A stretch of 64,000 nucleotides of DNA, taken from contig JAHAEW010000006.1 of NCBI GenBank assembly GCA_018374635.1, positions 1 to 64,000 on the forward strand. Direction: 5' to 3'. Source of the DNA: Clostridiales bacterium. GTDB lineage: Bacteria > Bacillota > Clostridia > Oscillospirales > Oscillospiraceae. Of the stretch, positions 23,860 to 34,079 are shown in pieces (positions within the stretch are counted from its first letter, which is position 1; every line of letters starts with the position of its first letter). The notes beneath the pieces were generated by a model that saw nothing but the letters and a program-made list of their open reading frames with translations, did no database searches and was not told the DNA's origin. Made by a program: the position numbers and the translations under genes.

Positions 23860-24819
23860 ATGATCAAGTACAAGGCTAAGAACTCTCTGAAGTCCCCCCG
23901 GTTCTCCGGCATCAAGACTTTCATGCGCATGGAGAACATCGCTACCGTCGACGACGTGGATTTCGTTGTGGTGGGCATTCCCTATGACACCTGTGCGTCT
24001 TACCGCGTGGGCACCCGCCTGGGGCCCGCCGCCATCCGCGACATGTCCTGCCTGGCGGCCAAGCCTTACAGCGGTCCCCTGCAGGTAGGCATCTTTGACG
24101 AGTGCTCCGGCGTGGACTACGGCGACATCGGCTCCGTGCCTGGCTACATCGAGGAGTCTTTTGACATCATCACCGAGGGCATGCTGCCCATCTTTGAGAA
24201 GGGCGTGGTGCCCATTGCCATGGGCGGTGACCACAGCGTCACCCTGCCGGAACTGCGCGCCTGTGCCAAAGCGAACGGCCCCGTGGCCCTGATCCACTTT
24301 GACGCTCACTACGATACCATCCACGAGTATTTTGGCAAGCCCTACAACCATGGCACCCCCTTCTATCACGCCGCCAAGGAGGGCCTGGTGGATACCTCCA
24401 AGTCCATCCAGGTGGGCATCCGCGAGGGCCTGTACGGTCCCGAGGATCTGACCAACTCCACTGATCTGGGCTACAAGGTGCTCAAGGCCGACGAGTGCCA
24501 CAAGATGACCATGCAGGAGATCGTGGACACCATCAAGGAGCGGGTGGGCAGCGCCAAGGCCTTCCTGACCTTTGACATCGACTTCCTGGATCCCGCCTAT
24601 GCCCCCGGTACCGGTACTCCTGTGCCCGGCGGCTTCTCCACGGCCCAGGCTCTGGAACTCATCCGCGGCCTGAAGGATCTGAACATCATCGGCTACGACA
24701 TCGTGGAGGTTTCTCCCCCGTATGATCCCACCGGCATTACCGCGATCGCCGCCGCCGGCCTTATGCAGGAGTTCATCTCCCACGTGGCCTACCGCAAGAA
24801 GAACAACATCACGTTCTGA
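23860..24819 (+). CDS. Agmatinase/arginase-family ureohydrolase
   Basis: The 319-residue protein has all metal-binding motifs of the ureohydrolase family: GGDHS at 121-125, DAHYD at 148-152, HGTPF near 163 and FDIDFLDP at 238-245. The family hydrolyses guanidino compounds (agmatine, arginine, guanidinobutyrate, guanidine) to an amine and urea with two manganese ions. The HGTPF loop and overall length favour an agmatinase-type enzyme, but the exact substrate is open. AAGGAG precedes the ATG at 23860. It is a single-gene unit between a MerR-type promoter and a perfect terminator, and it is probably part of the MerR regulon. Confidence 0.88.
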   Translation: MIKYKAKNSLKSPRFSGIKTFMRMENIATVDDVDFVVVGIPYDTCASYRVGTRLGPAAIRDMSCLAAKPYSGPLQVGIFDECSGVDYGDIGSVPGYIEESFDIITEGMLPIFEKGVVPIAMGGDHSVTLPELRACAKANGPVALIHFDAHYDTIHEYFGKPYNHGTPFYHAAKEGLVDTSKSIQVGIREGLYGPEDLTNSTDLGYKVLKADECHKMTMQEIVDTIKERVGSAKAFLTFDIDFLDPAYAPGTGTPVPGGFSTAQALELIRGLKDLNIIGYDIVEVSPPYDPTGITAIAAAGLMQEFISHVAYRKKNNITF

Positions 24820-24857
24820 CCGGGATTTCCGATACCCGGCAGACAGATACAAGCTGC

Positions 24858-24890
24858 AAGGACCCCGCCATATCCATGGCGGGGTCCTTC
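24858..24890. terminator. Bidirectional terminator
   Basis: A perfect 14-bp stem (24858-24871 / 24876-24889) between the convergent agmatinase-like and merR genes. Confidence 0.85.
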
Positions 24891-24894
24891 GTCG

Positions 24895-25725
24895 TTATAT
24901 GCTCTTGACTGGCACCTGGATCTCCAGCAGGGTCTCGCAGGGATCGCTGGTAAGGGTCTTGTCGATTTTGTAGATCTGGAAGAGCCTCCCGTCCACCGCC
25001 AGGCTGTGGACGCGGAGGTAGTCCTTGATCAATTCGAAGGAGGGGCTGTACTCCTCCAGGCCGCCGTCGTGGTAGTACATGCAGATATATTTCCCGGCGG
25101 GGATCTCCTGCTTGTATTCGGACTGGATGTCGCTGTCCTCCACAAACAGCATGGGCACGGAGGGGATATATCCCTCCGCCTTTTCCAGCAGCCGCTCATC
25201 GGCGTAGACGCCCACCCGGTCGCTTGCCAGGATGGGGGCGGTCTCGTCCAGATACCACTCCAGCTTGGTAAAGGCGTAGGCGTGCTCCCGGGGGCCGCCG
25301 GCGGGCTCATCAAACGTGATTATATAGCGCTTGGGGAAATGGCACTCAAAGACCACATCGGTGACCGGAGGTTCTCCCAGCTGCTCCAGAAAGTGTAGCT
25401 TCCGGCTCAAAGTCTTACTCAGCAGCATCTTCTGACGAATCTCCTCCTGGAGCAGTTGATGGTGATGCGCCAGGATCTCTCTGGACTTTTTCAGGTTGCG
25501 GTCCCTGAAGTAGTCCATCACATCCTCCACCGACATGCCCAGCTGGCGCAGCTCCTTGATGGTGCCCAGGCGCTCGTACTGGCGGATGGAGTAGTACCGG
25601 TATTTGGTCTCCGGGTCCACGTAGACCGGCTTGATCAGACCGATCCTGTCGTAGTAGCGGAGAGTCTCGCTGGTCACCTTCCGCAGCTTGGCCAGCTCTG
25701 TGATCGAGAGGAGATCCTGTTTCAT
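24895..25725 (-). CDS. MerR-family regulator with GyrI/BmrR-like effector domain
   Basis: The 276-residue protein has a MerR winged HTH (residues about 5-75: LLSITELAKLRKVTSETLRY then YDRIGLIKP and YRYYSIRQYERLGTI), a long dimerising helix (about 80-115) and a C-terminal effector domain of the BmrR/GyrI type (about 120-276, with AGKYICMYYHDGGLEEYSPS). Such proteins bind a small molecule and untwist promoters with 19-base spacers. The ATG at 25725 has GGAGG six bases upstream. Three promoters of the matching kind lie within 2.5 kb (23680, 25807, 26227), so its regulon likely includes the ureohydrolase and the kinase-dehydrogenase operon. The ligand is unknown. Confidence 0.88.
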   Translation of the reverse strand: MKQDLLSITELAKLRKVTSETLRYYDRIGLIKPVYVDPETKYRYYSIRQYERLGTIKELRQLGMSVEDVMDYFRDRNLKKSREILAHHHQLLQEEIRQKMLLSKTLSRKLHFLEQLGEPPVTDVVFECHFPKRYIITFDEPAGGPREHAYAFTKLEWYLDETAPILASDRVGVYADERLLEKAEGYIPSVPMLFVEDSDIQSEYKQEIPAGKYICMYYHDGGLEEYSPSFELIKDYLRVHSLAVDGRLFQIYKIDKTLTSDPCETLLEIQVPVKSI

Positions 25726-25765
25726 GCCATGCCTCCATTTTGCTCTTTCCGGAAAGATTTGACTC

Positions 25766-25794
25766 ATTTTATCACAGCCCGACCGGGTTGTCAA
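25766..25794 (-). promoter_or_regulatory. Promoter of the merR gene
   Basis: On the minus strand, TTGACA (25789-25794), 17 bases, TAAAAT (25766-25771): near-consensus. Confidence 0.8.
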
Positions 25795-25806
25795 AAGATC
25801 TCGGCC

Positions 25807-25836
25807 TTGACCTTGGAGCAGCACAAGGGATAAGAT
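25807..25836 (+). promoter_or_regulatory. MerR-type element (copy 2) divergent from merR
   Basis: TTGACC (25807-25812), nine bases, CACAAGGG (25822-25829), then TAAGAT (25831-25836, 18-base spacer). CCTTG/CAAGG form an inverted repeat in the spacer. Its -35 lies 12 bases beyond the -35 of the merR promoter, suiting autoregulation. Confidence 0.65.
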
Positions 25837-26226
25837 GTTCCCGGCCAAAATCGCAGGAAGGGACAGAATCACCGACCAGCCAATGCGGCTTGTGATGACG
25901 GCTGGATGCCCTGCGGGACGGGGCGCATCATCCAAGCCTTCAGACCGCCGCCCGAGAGACGGTCAGGGACAGCCTTTTCCTGCTCCAAGATTTGGACGAA
26001 CGGCCACGGCCGGAAGCGTTTTGCCTTGCACAGGCCGTTATTTCCCGGCAGGATGGGCGCGGGTATGCGCTGATATAATACTAAAACAAGAAAAAGAGGA
26101 AGAAACACCCAGACACTGCTGGCTGGAATGCCCTCGATTCTTGTGCAGTTTATCTAAAATATATAAAATAAAATCGACCAATTCGTACAAAAAGAGCGCG
26201 AAAGCAGTGGAATTGCGGAAAATGCA
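25837..26226. other. Long stretch with no recognisable gene
   Basis: The only long reading frames here (plus 25835-26230, minus 25869-26108) lack ribosome sites and protein-like composition. An AT-rich patch follows GATATAATACT near 26071. The stretch may be an untranslated leader from the copy 2 promoter, or a decayed gene. Confidence 0.4.
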
Positions 26227-26257
26227 TTGACCCTTTTGTAACACAAGGGTATACGAT
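26227..26257 (+). promoter_or_regulatory. MerR-type long-spacer promoter (copy 3) before the kinase-dehydrogenase operon
   Basis: TTGACC (26227-26232), 19 bases, TACGAT (26252-26257). The spacer contains a nearly perfect 19-bp dyad, CCCTTTTGT-A-ACACAAGGG, with eight of nine pairs. It is the best of the three copies. A TATACG at 17-base spacing is possible but would be unusual with such a dyad. Confidence 0.75.
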
Positions 26258-26359
26258 TGACCCAGAAAGCAGGGCGGGCGCCCCCACGCCGCCCTGCGGA
26301 CGAAACAAGGCACCCAACCACCGCGGCACCAACATCATCGACGATAAGGAGAATTTGCT

Positions 26360-27325
26360 GTGGAACAGAAGAATTTGTCTGTATTTGGAACCGTGATCCG
26401 CAATGAAGAGATCGCCGACTTTGTGCGCCTGGTCAACCTGACCCGTGAGATCTTTCAGCAGGAGCTGACCATTCTGGAGATTATGCCCGGCGGCCTGACC
26501 AATAAGAACTTCCGGGCTGTCACGAAGGACGGCACCCAGGTGGCCATCCGCCTGGCCGGCCAGGGCACTGCCAACTACATCAACCGCCCCGGCGAGAAGC
26601 ACAACGCCACTCAGATGGCCAGCCTCGGCATCGCCCCCGAGATTTACTATTACGATCCCAAGACCGGCTCCCAGATCGTCGAGTACATCGATGCGCCCAC
26701 CATGCATCCCATGGACTTCCAGACCCGGGACGAGGTGCTGACCAAGGCCGGTCAGGTCATGCGCCGCTACCACGACAGCGGCATGGAGTTCAAGACCTCC
26801 TTCAATCCCATCACCAAGATCGAGGAGTACAAGGCCATTATGGCTGAGCACAAGTACGAGAAGCGCTACGAGGGCTGGAACCGTATCGTGGAGAATCTGG
26901 ACCGGATCGCCGCCGCCTACAAGAAGAACCCGCCCCGCCAGGTGCCCTGCCACAATGACACTCTGGCCGAGAACTTCATGTTCCAGGGGGAGAAAATGCG
27001 TGTCATCGACTGGGAGTACGGCGGCATGAACGACGGCTACTACGACATTGCCTGCGTCTGTGTGGAGAACCCCCTGGACGCCAAGTGTGAGGAGACCTAT
27101 CTGCGGGCCTACTGCGGCGGTGAGCCCAGCGAGGAGGCCCGGGCCCGGGTGCTCATCAACAAGTTCCTGGTGACCGCCCACTGGTCCACCTGGTCTCTGG
27201 TGCAGATCTGCTACGGCAAGGACGCCGATTTCTACTGGGAGTATGGCCGCACCCGCGACGTCCAGGCCTGTTCCTTCCTCGACGATCCCAACTTCCCCCG
27301 CTATCTGGAGCTCATCGGCGGCTGA
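26360..27325 (+). CDS. LicA-like choline/ethanolamine kinase family phosphotransferase
   Basis: The 321-residue protein has the APH/choline-kinase fold: an N-lobe with the nucleotide-loop-like GGLTNKNFRAV (about 44-54), the catalytic HNDTLAENF (about 198-206, a variant of HxDxxxxN) and the metal-binding VIDWEYGGMND near 216-226, followed by a helical C-lobe. Family members phosphorylate choline, ethanolamine or aminoglycosides; LicA-type is the closest by these motifs. The start is GTG at 26360 with AAGGAGAA upstream. The alcohol dehydrogenase gene follows after 40 bases under the same MerR-type promoter. With the EutQ-like gene nearby, an amino-alcohol substrate is plausible but not shown. 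Confidence 0.82.
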   Translation: MEQKNLSVFGTVIRNEEIADFVRLVNLTREIFQQELTILEIMPGGLTNKNFRAVTKDGTQVAIRLAGQGTANYINRPGEKHNATQMASLGIAPEIYYYDPKTGSQIVEYIDAPTMHPMDFQTRDEVLTKAGQVMRRYHDSGMEFKTSFNPITKIEEYKAIMAEHKYEKRYEGWNRIVENLDRIAAAYKKNPPRQVPCHNDTLAENFMFQGEKMRVIDWEYGGMNDGYYDIACVCVENPLDAKCEETYLRAYCGGEPSEEARARVLINKFLVTAHWSTWSLVQICYGKDADFYWEYGRTRDVQACSFLDDPNFPRYLELIGG

Positions 27326-27365
27326 GCCGGCACGGATGCTGAACTGAGAGGAGAGATCAGAACCT

Positions 27366-28445
27366 ATGGCAGTGATCGGCACTAAGGAACAGCCTATCCG
27401 CCGGGCCTGCCTGGTCTGCGACCCATTCCTGGTGAAAAACGGGGCAGCCGGGCGGGTGACCGGCCTGCTGGACGCCATGGGGGCCCAATGGGAGATCTTT
27501 GACCAGGTCATCCCCAATCCTACCGTGGAGCTGGTGAGCCAGGGCGTGGCCCACATCCTGGACTACCAGCCGGACACGGTGATCGCCCTGGGCGGCGGCT
27601 CCGCCATCGACACCGGCAAGGCCATCAGCTTCATCTATACCAATGCCACGGGGGCGGAGAAGCCCCGGTGCATCGCGATCCCCACCACCTCCGGGACAGG
27701 CAGCGAGGTCACCTCCTTCTCCGTGCTCTCCGACCCGTCCGCCGGCGCCAAGTACCCTCTGGTGGACAACCAGATGCTCCCTGAGGTGGCCCTGCTGGAC
27801 CCCTCCCTTACCGTAAGCGTGCCGCCGCAGGTCACGGCAGATACCGGCCTGGACGTGCTCACCCACGCCGCGGAGGCCTATGCGTCCACCGGGGCCAGCG
27901 ACTTTACCGATGCCCTGGCGGAGAAGGCGTGCGCCCTGGTCCTGGAGCACCTGCCCCGGGCGGTGAAGAACGGAGAGGATCTGGAGGCCCGGGAGAAGCT
28001 GCACGCTGCATCCTGCATGGCGGGCATGGCCTTCAACAGCGCTGGGCTGGGCATGTGCCACGCCATGGCCCACGCTCTGGGAGAACAGCTGCACCTGCCT
28101 CACGGCAGATGCAACGCCCTGCTGCTCCCCCATGTGATCGGCTTCAACGCGGGGCTGGGGGAGACCGGGAGCTTTTCCGCCCAGGCCCGGTATGCGGCCC
28201 TGGCCAAGCGGATGGGCCTCTGCTGCTACAACGAGGGAGTGGCCGTGCGCAGCCTGATTAAGCAGGTCCAGGAGCTTATGAGCCAGGTCTCCATCGCTCC
28301 AAAGCTGGCGGAGCAGGCCCAGCGGGAGGAGCTGCGCGGCGCGCTGGAGCAGATCTGTGCATTGGCACAGAAGGACTCCTGTCTGGAGAGTAACCCGCGG
28401 CCGGCAAGCGCGGAACAGATGGCATCCATTCTGTCGCAGCTCTGA
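27366..28445 (+). CDS. Iron-containing alcohol dehydrogenase, EutG/PduQ-like
   Basis: The 359-residue protein has the iron-ADH signatures: GGGSAIDTGKA near 76-86 (NAD binding), PTTSGTGSEVT near 103-113, and the metal ligands in DTGLDVLTHAAEAY near 160 and GMCHAMAHALG near 225 with LPHGRCNALLLPHV. It should interconvert a short aldehyde and its alcohol with NAD(H). AGAGGAGAG precedes the ATG at 27366 by about 10 bases. It is the second gene of the MerR-type operon and the length is near that of the compact PduQ/EutG class. Confidence 0.88.
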   Translation: MAVIGTKEQPIRRACLVCDPFLVKNGAAGRVTGLLDAMGAQWEIFDQVIPNPTVELVSQGVAHILDYQPDTVIALGGGSAIDTGKAISFIYTNATGAEKPRCIAIPTTSGTGSEVTSFSVLSDPSAGAKYPLVDNQMLPEVALLDPSLTVSVPPQVTADTGLDVLTHAAEAYASTGASDFTDALAEKACALVLEHLPRAVKNGEDLEAREKLHAASCMAGMAFNSAGLGMCHAMAHALGEQLHLPHGRCNALLLPHVIGFNAGLGETGSFSAQARYAALAKRMGLCCYNEGVAVRSLIKQVQELMSQVSIAPKLAEQAQREELRGALEQICALAQKDSCLESNPRPASAEQMASILSQL

Positions 28446-28524
28446 ATGATACGGAATGTCAGCGGCCGGCAGAAGCAAAATTGTTTCACCAGCTGTTTAA
28501 AAACTGGATAAGGAAGCGTGCCTT

Positions 28525-28559
28525 GAGAGGGGATCGGGAAACCGGTTCCCTCTTTTTTG
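28525..28559 (+). terminator. Terminator after the kinase-dehydrogenase operon
   Basis: A stem of 11-13 pairs (two G-T wobbles) around 28525-28552 with a GAAA loop, then TTTTTT. Confidence 0.75.
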
Positions 28560-28690
28560 CGCTCTGGCATCGATGTGATGCCATAAAAATGGAAAAAAAA
28601 GTAAAAATAAAACGGAAAATACCGTATTTTGAGACTCAAAAGAATTGAAATACTATATCATGTGGAAAACACGGTGGACAATGTGGACAA
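28560..28690. other. Short AT-rich gap, no gene seen
   Basis: Contains the hairpin TGGCATC/GATGCCA near 28565-28583 and A-rich runs; no reading frame or promoter could be supported. Confidence 0.3.
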
Positions 28691-28727
28691 GTAAAAAAAC
28701 GGGAGACCGCACAGGGCGGTCTCCCGG
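28691..28727 (-). terminator. clpB terminator
   Basis: An 11-bp perfect stem (28700-28710 / 28716-28726), followed on the minus strand by TTTTTTTAC. Confidence 0.93.
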
Positions 28728-28760
28728 CAGGGGGTATTTCCGTTGAGAGGAAAAAACTTA

Positions 28761-31385
<2,625 letters not shown>

Positions 31386-31442
31386 AACGCAGTTCACATC
31401 CTTTCAGAGAAAAAATAAAGTAACATACGGATGGCCGATAAA

Positions 31443-31471
31443 AAGATAAGCTTGGTTGGGTGTAAAGTCAA
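31443..31471 (-). promoter_or_regulatory. clpB promoter
   Basis: On the minus strand, TTGACT (31466-31471), 17 bases, TATCTT (31443-31448), giving a leader of about 50 nt. Confidence 0.75.
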
Positions 31472-31586
31472 CAGTTTCCTCTATGTTTCTGGGGAAATTG
31501 CCGTGCGGCAGGGGCCCTACTAGCATTCGATAGTAGAATCAACACGGTTCCAAAAAATATGATACAATGCCCTTGAGGTGATAAAC

Positions 31587-31802
31587 ATGAAAACGACACG
31601 CTACTACATGGTGGAGGCGGAGGTGTGCGGGATGTGCAAACACTACTACCAACACTTCGTACTGGGACGGGGCGAGCGCTTCCATCCCCTCTGGTATGGG
31701 CACTGCGGCCGACGGGGAATGCCCCATCCCCAGCCGGGCGAGGTCTGCCCCCACTGGACCCCCGCGCTGAAAACGGAAGAGGAGCCGGCCAGTGTGGACT
31801 GA
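31587..31802 (+). CDS. Small Cys/His-rich hypothetical protein
   Basis: The 71-residue protein has CGMC near residues 14-17 with His residues in KHYYQHF, HC near 38-39 and VCPHW near 54-58. This spacing could bind one zinc or iron, which is inference. There is no membrane segment. TTGAGGTGAT precedes the ATG at 31587 and GATACAAT (31561-31568) looks like a -10 box. It is divergent from clpB and convergent with hsp20. No family is recognised. Confidence 0.6.
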   Translation: MKTTRYYMVEAEVCGMCKHYYQHFVLGRGERFHPLWYGHCGRRGMPHPQPGEVCPHWTPALKTEEEPASVD

Positions 31803-31823
31803 CCGGCTCCCCGTCTGCGAGGT

Positions 31824-32252
31824 TTAGTCGATGGCGATGCGCTTGGCCTCAGGCACAACGGGGCGGGCCTTGGGGAGCCGGAGCTCCAGGATACCATCCT
31901 TGTAGGCGGCGGTGATGCCGCTCTCATCGATGCCGGTCACGTCAAAGCTGCGGGAGAAGGTGCCGTAGCGGCGCTCCCGCCGGATGTACTGGCCCTTCTG
32001 CGCCTTGTCCTCCTCACTCTCACTGCGCTGGGCGGCGATGGTGAGGATGCCATCCTTCAGATCCAGTCGGATGTCCTCTTTGCAGAAGCCGGGCAGCTCA
32101 CATTCTAAAATGAAGCACTCGCCGGCGTCCCGGATGTCGGTGCGGAAGGCGGGCATATTGGCGCCGCTCTCCCCAAAGAATTTGCGCTGGAAGTTATCAA
32201 AGGTGTCGAAAAAGTTGTCATTTGTGCGCTCAAACGGAAGCATACCAAACAT
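31824..32252 (-). CDS. Hsp20/alpha-crystallin small heat-shock protein
   Basis: The 142-residue protein has a short N-terminal arm with FERTNDNFFDTFDNF and a full alpha-crystallin domain (about 40-135) with FILECELPGFCKEDIRLDL, DGILTIAAQR and the C-terminal GILELRLPKARP. It holds unfolding proteins for ClpB and DnaK to refold. The ATG at 32252 follows GAAAGGAGAC by eight bases; a TTG at 32270 is less likely. The CIRCE element about 205 bases upstream predicts HrcA repression. Confidence 0.92.
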   Translation of the reverse strand: MFGMLPFERTNDNFFDTFDNFQRKFFGESGANMPAFRTDIRDAGECFILECELPGFCKEDIRLDLKDGILTIAAQRSESEEDKAQKGQYIRRERRYGTFSRSFDVTGIDESGITAAYKDGILELRLPKARPVVPEAKRIAID

Positions 32253-32457
32253 AATGAGGTCTCCTTTCAAATTCGGCGGCGGGGAACAGAGGTTAGCAAT
32301 AAAAGAAATAGACTGCTATTTCTACGTTTTTCTCTGGTCCGAGCCGCTGTGAGAAGGTCCAGCGGCGGCCGGTTTGACTCCTCACCTCGTTTTGTTGCCT
32401 CTAGTATAGGGCGGATTTATGAACAAATATACAATAGATTATGTCTAAATTGTAAAT

Positions 32458-32484
32458 TTAGCACTTAAGTACGTAGAGTGCTAA
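32458..32484 (-). promoter_or_regulatory. CIRCE element (HrcA operator)
   Basis: TTAGCACTT (32458-32466), nine bases, GAGTGCTAA (32476-32484): one mismatch from the canonical inverted repeat. A TTTACA with a TATATT-like box follows downstream on the minus strand. The right arm overlaps the stop codon of the MATE gene at 32481-32483. Confidence 0.9.
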
Positions 32485-33785
32485 TTCGGGTCCCGAAGGA
32501 ATTCCCTCCGCTGAACTGCCAGCCCAAAGAGAGCGGTCAGCAGCTCGGCGGCGGGGAAAGCCAGCCATACGCCGGTCAGGCCGAAACAGATGGCCAGCGC
32601 CACGATCCCCACAAAGCCCCGGAAAAAGGAGAGAAGGGCGGAGGGGAGGGGGCGCTCCGTGGCCCCCAGATAGGAGGCGGTGATGAGATTGAAGCCGACG
32701 AAGAGAAATCCGAGAAAGTACAGGTGCATCCCGCCCTCTGCCAGGGCCTGGAGGGCCGGGTCGCCCGCCGAGTTGAAGAGGGCCACCAGGGGCGGTGCGG
32801 CAAAGAGGCCCAGCGCGGTGATCCCCAGGCCGAACGCGGCGGCCAGGGCCAGGGCCATGCGGTATAGGGTGCGCTGCCGGGGCAGGTCGCCCCGGCCGCA
32901 GGCCATGCTGACCAGGGGCTGAGTCCCGTTGGAGATGCCGTTGAAGATGCCAAGCATGACGAAGGCCAGGTTGGCCACGATGCTGTACGCGGCCACGCCC
33001 AGGTTTCCGGCCAGACGCAGGATCAGCAGGTTAAAGACCACCAGCACCACGCTGGTGGAACACTCGTTGAGGAATGCCGCGCCGCCCAGGGCGGAGAGGT
33101 CCACAAGGTGGCGGGGGCGCATGGGCTCACGGACCAGGCGGAAGCGGCTGCGCCCGGTGAGGATATGGAGGGAGGAGAGAGCCAGGCCCACCACCGGGGC
33201 CACGCCGGTGGCAAAGGCGGCGCCGAAGATCCCCAGATTCAGGGGATAGAGGAACACATAGTCCAGCACGACATTGGTCAGACTGCCGGTGAGCATGGCC
33301 GCCATGGCCAGCTTGGGGTTTCCGTCATTGCGGACAAAGGCGGTCATGACCTGATTGAGGATGAAGAAGGGCGCAAAGGAGAGGGCAGTGCGCAGATAGG
33401 TGGCGCACATGGGCAGGATGTGCCCCTCGGCGCCCAGCAGAGCGGCCAGCGGGCGGGCGAAGAACAGGCCGCACAGGGCGAAGAACAGCCCCAGGGCCCC
33501 GCCGGTCAGAAAGGCAATGGTGAAGGTGCGGTTAGCCTCCCGCTCCATGCCCTGGGCCTGAAAGATGGAGTAGCGAGCGCCGCCGCCGATTCCAAGCATC
33601 ATGCCAAGCCCGTTGAGAAGACCGAAAATGGAGATGGCCAGATTCAGGGCGGTGAGTCCGTCGGCCCCCAGTCGGCTGGCCACAAAAAAGGTGTCGGCCA
33701 GAATGTAGCATGAGAGGCCCAGCGAGCCCAGAATGTTGAGGGCCACATAGGTGCTGAATTCCCGGTACAGAGCAGATTGTCTCAT
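32481..33785 (-). CDS. MATE-family exporter
   Basis: The 434-residue protein has 12 predicted membrane helices in two six-helix halves, as in MATE exporters, with the N-terminal ADTFFVASRLGADGLTALN stretch and the second-half FNGISNGTQPLVSM near 285-298. MATE proteins expel cationic drugs or metabolites with Na+ or H+. AAAGGATG precedes the ATG at 33785 by about nine bases. A structured RNA and terminator (33838-33942) lie just upstream on the same strand, so expression may be controlled by attenuation. The substrate is unknown. Confidence 0.88.
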   Translation of the reverse strand: MRQSALYREFSTYVALNILGSLGLSCYILADTFFVASRLGADGLTALNLAISIFGLLNGLGMMLGIGGGARYSIFQAQGMEREANRTFTIAFLTGGALGLFFALCGLFFARPLAALLGAEGHILPMCATYLRTALSFAPFFILNQVMTAFVRNDGNPKLAMAAMLTGSLTNVVLDYVFLYPLNLGIFGAAFATGVAPVVGLALSSLHILTGRSRFRLVREPMRPRHLVDLSALGGAAFLNECSTSVVLVVFNLLILRLAGNLGVAAYSIVANLAFVMLGIFNGISNGTQPLVSMACGRGDLPRQRTLYRMALALAAAFGLGITALGLFAAPPLVALFNSAGDPALQALAEGGMHLYFLGFLFVGFNLITASYLGATERPLPSALLSFFRGFVGIVALAICFGLTGVWLAFPAAELLTALFGLAVQRREFLRDPN

Positions 33786-33837
33786 AGAGGCACATCCTTT
33801 ATTCAGAGTGATCGGACCGGAAGGGGACTCCCGGACA

Positions 33838-33942
33838 CAAAAAAAGCGCCTGCGGCATATCCCTTCAAAGACCTACGGGATATGTACAGGCACTCGGTCT
33901 CCAGCCATCCGGTGATGCGCTGGAGCGAGAATGGACTTGATT
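33838..33942 (-). ncRNA. Candidate structured leader RNA ending in a terminator, before the MATE gene
   Basis: A minus-strand promoter (TTGACG on 33972-33977, 17 bases, TATCTT on 33949-33954) starts a transcript near 33942. It can fold into a strong hairpin (33899-33905 / 33919-33925, extended by CATC/GATG), then a two-part stem (33846-33852 / 33887-33893 and 33856-33863 / 33877-33884) followed by seven Ts. The terminal loop AGACC (33869-33873) complements GGTCT at 33896-33900, a possible pseudoknot. It is 53 bases before the MATE start. A riboswitch or attenuator is suspected; no known class was recognised. Confidence 0.55.
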
Positions 33943-34010
33943 CTGTCCAAGATACCAGATGGAGTGAAAAACGTCAAGCTTTTTTGTATTCTTTGCGTTG
34001 TGTTTGGCTC

Positions 34011-34039
34011 TTTACGCTCTCTGGAAAAAAGGATATACT
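34011..34039 (+). promoter_or_regulatory. Promoter of the plus-strand MATE gene
   Basis: TTTACG (34011-34016), 17 bases, TATACT (34034-34039). Confidence 0.65.
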
Positions 34040-34079
34040 ATTCCCCGTGTGTACCATATCGGGAGAGGAGAAGGAGCTT

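Noticed and set aside
25835..26230. A 131-codon frame downstream of the second MerR-type element
   Set aside because: Arg/Pro-rich composition, no ribosome site, and no family resemblance; treated as non-coding.
33777..34079. N-terminal extension of the plus-strand MATE gene by about 100 residues
   Set aside because: The extension crosses the leader RNA and the MATE promoter, has no membrane or family features, and a good AAGGAG site precedes ATG 34080.
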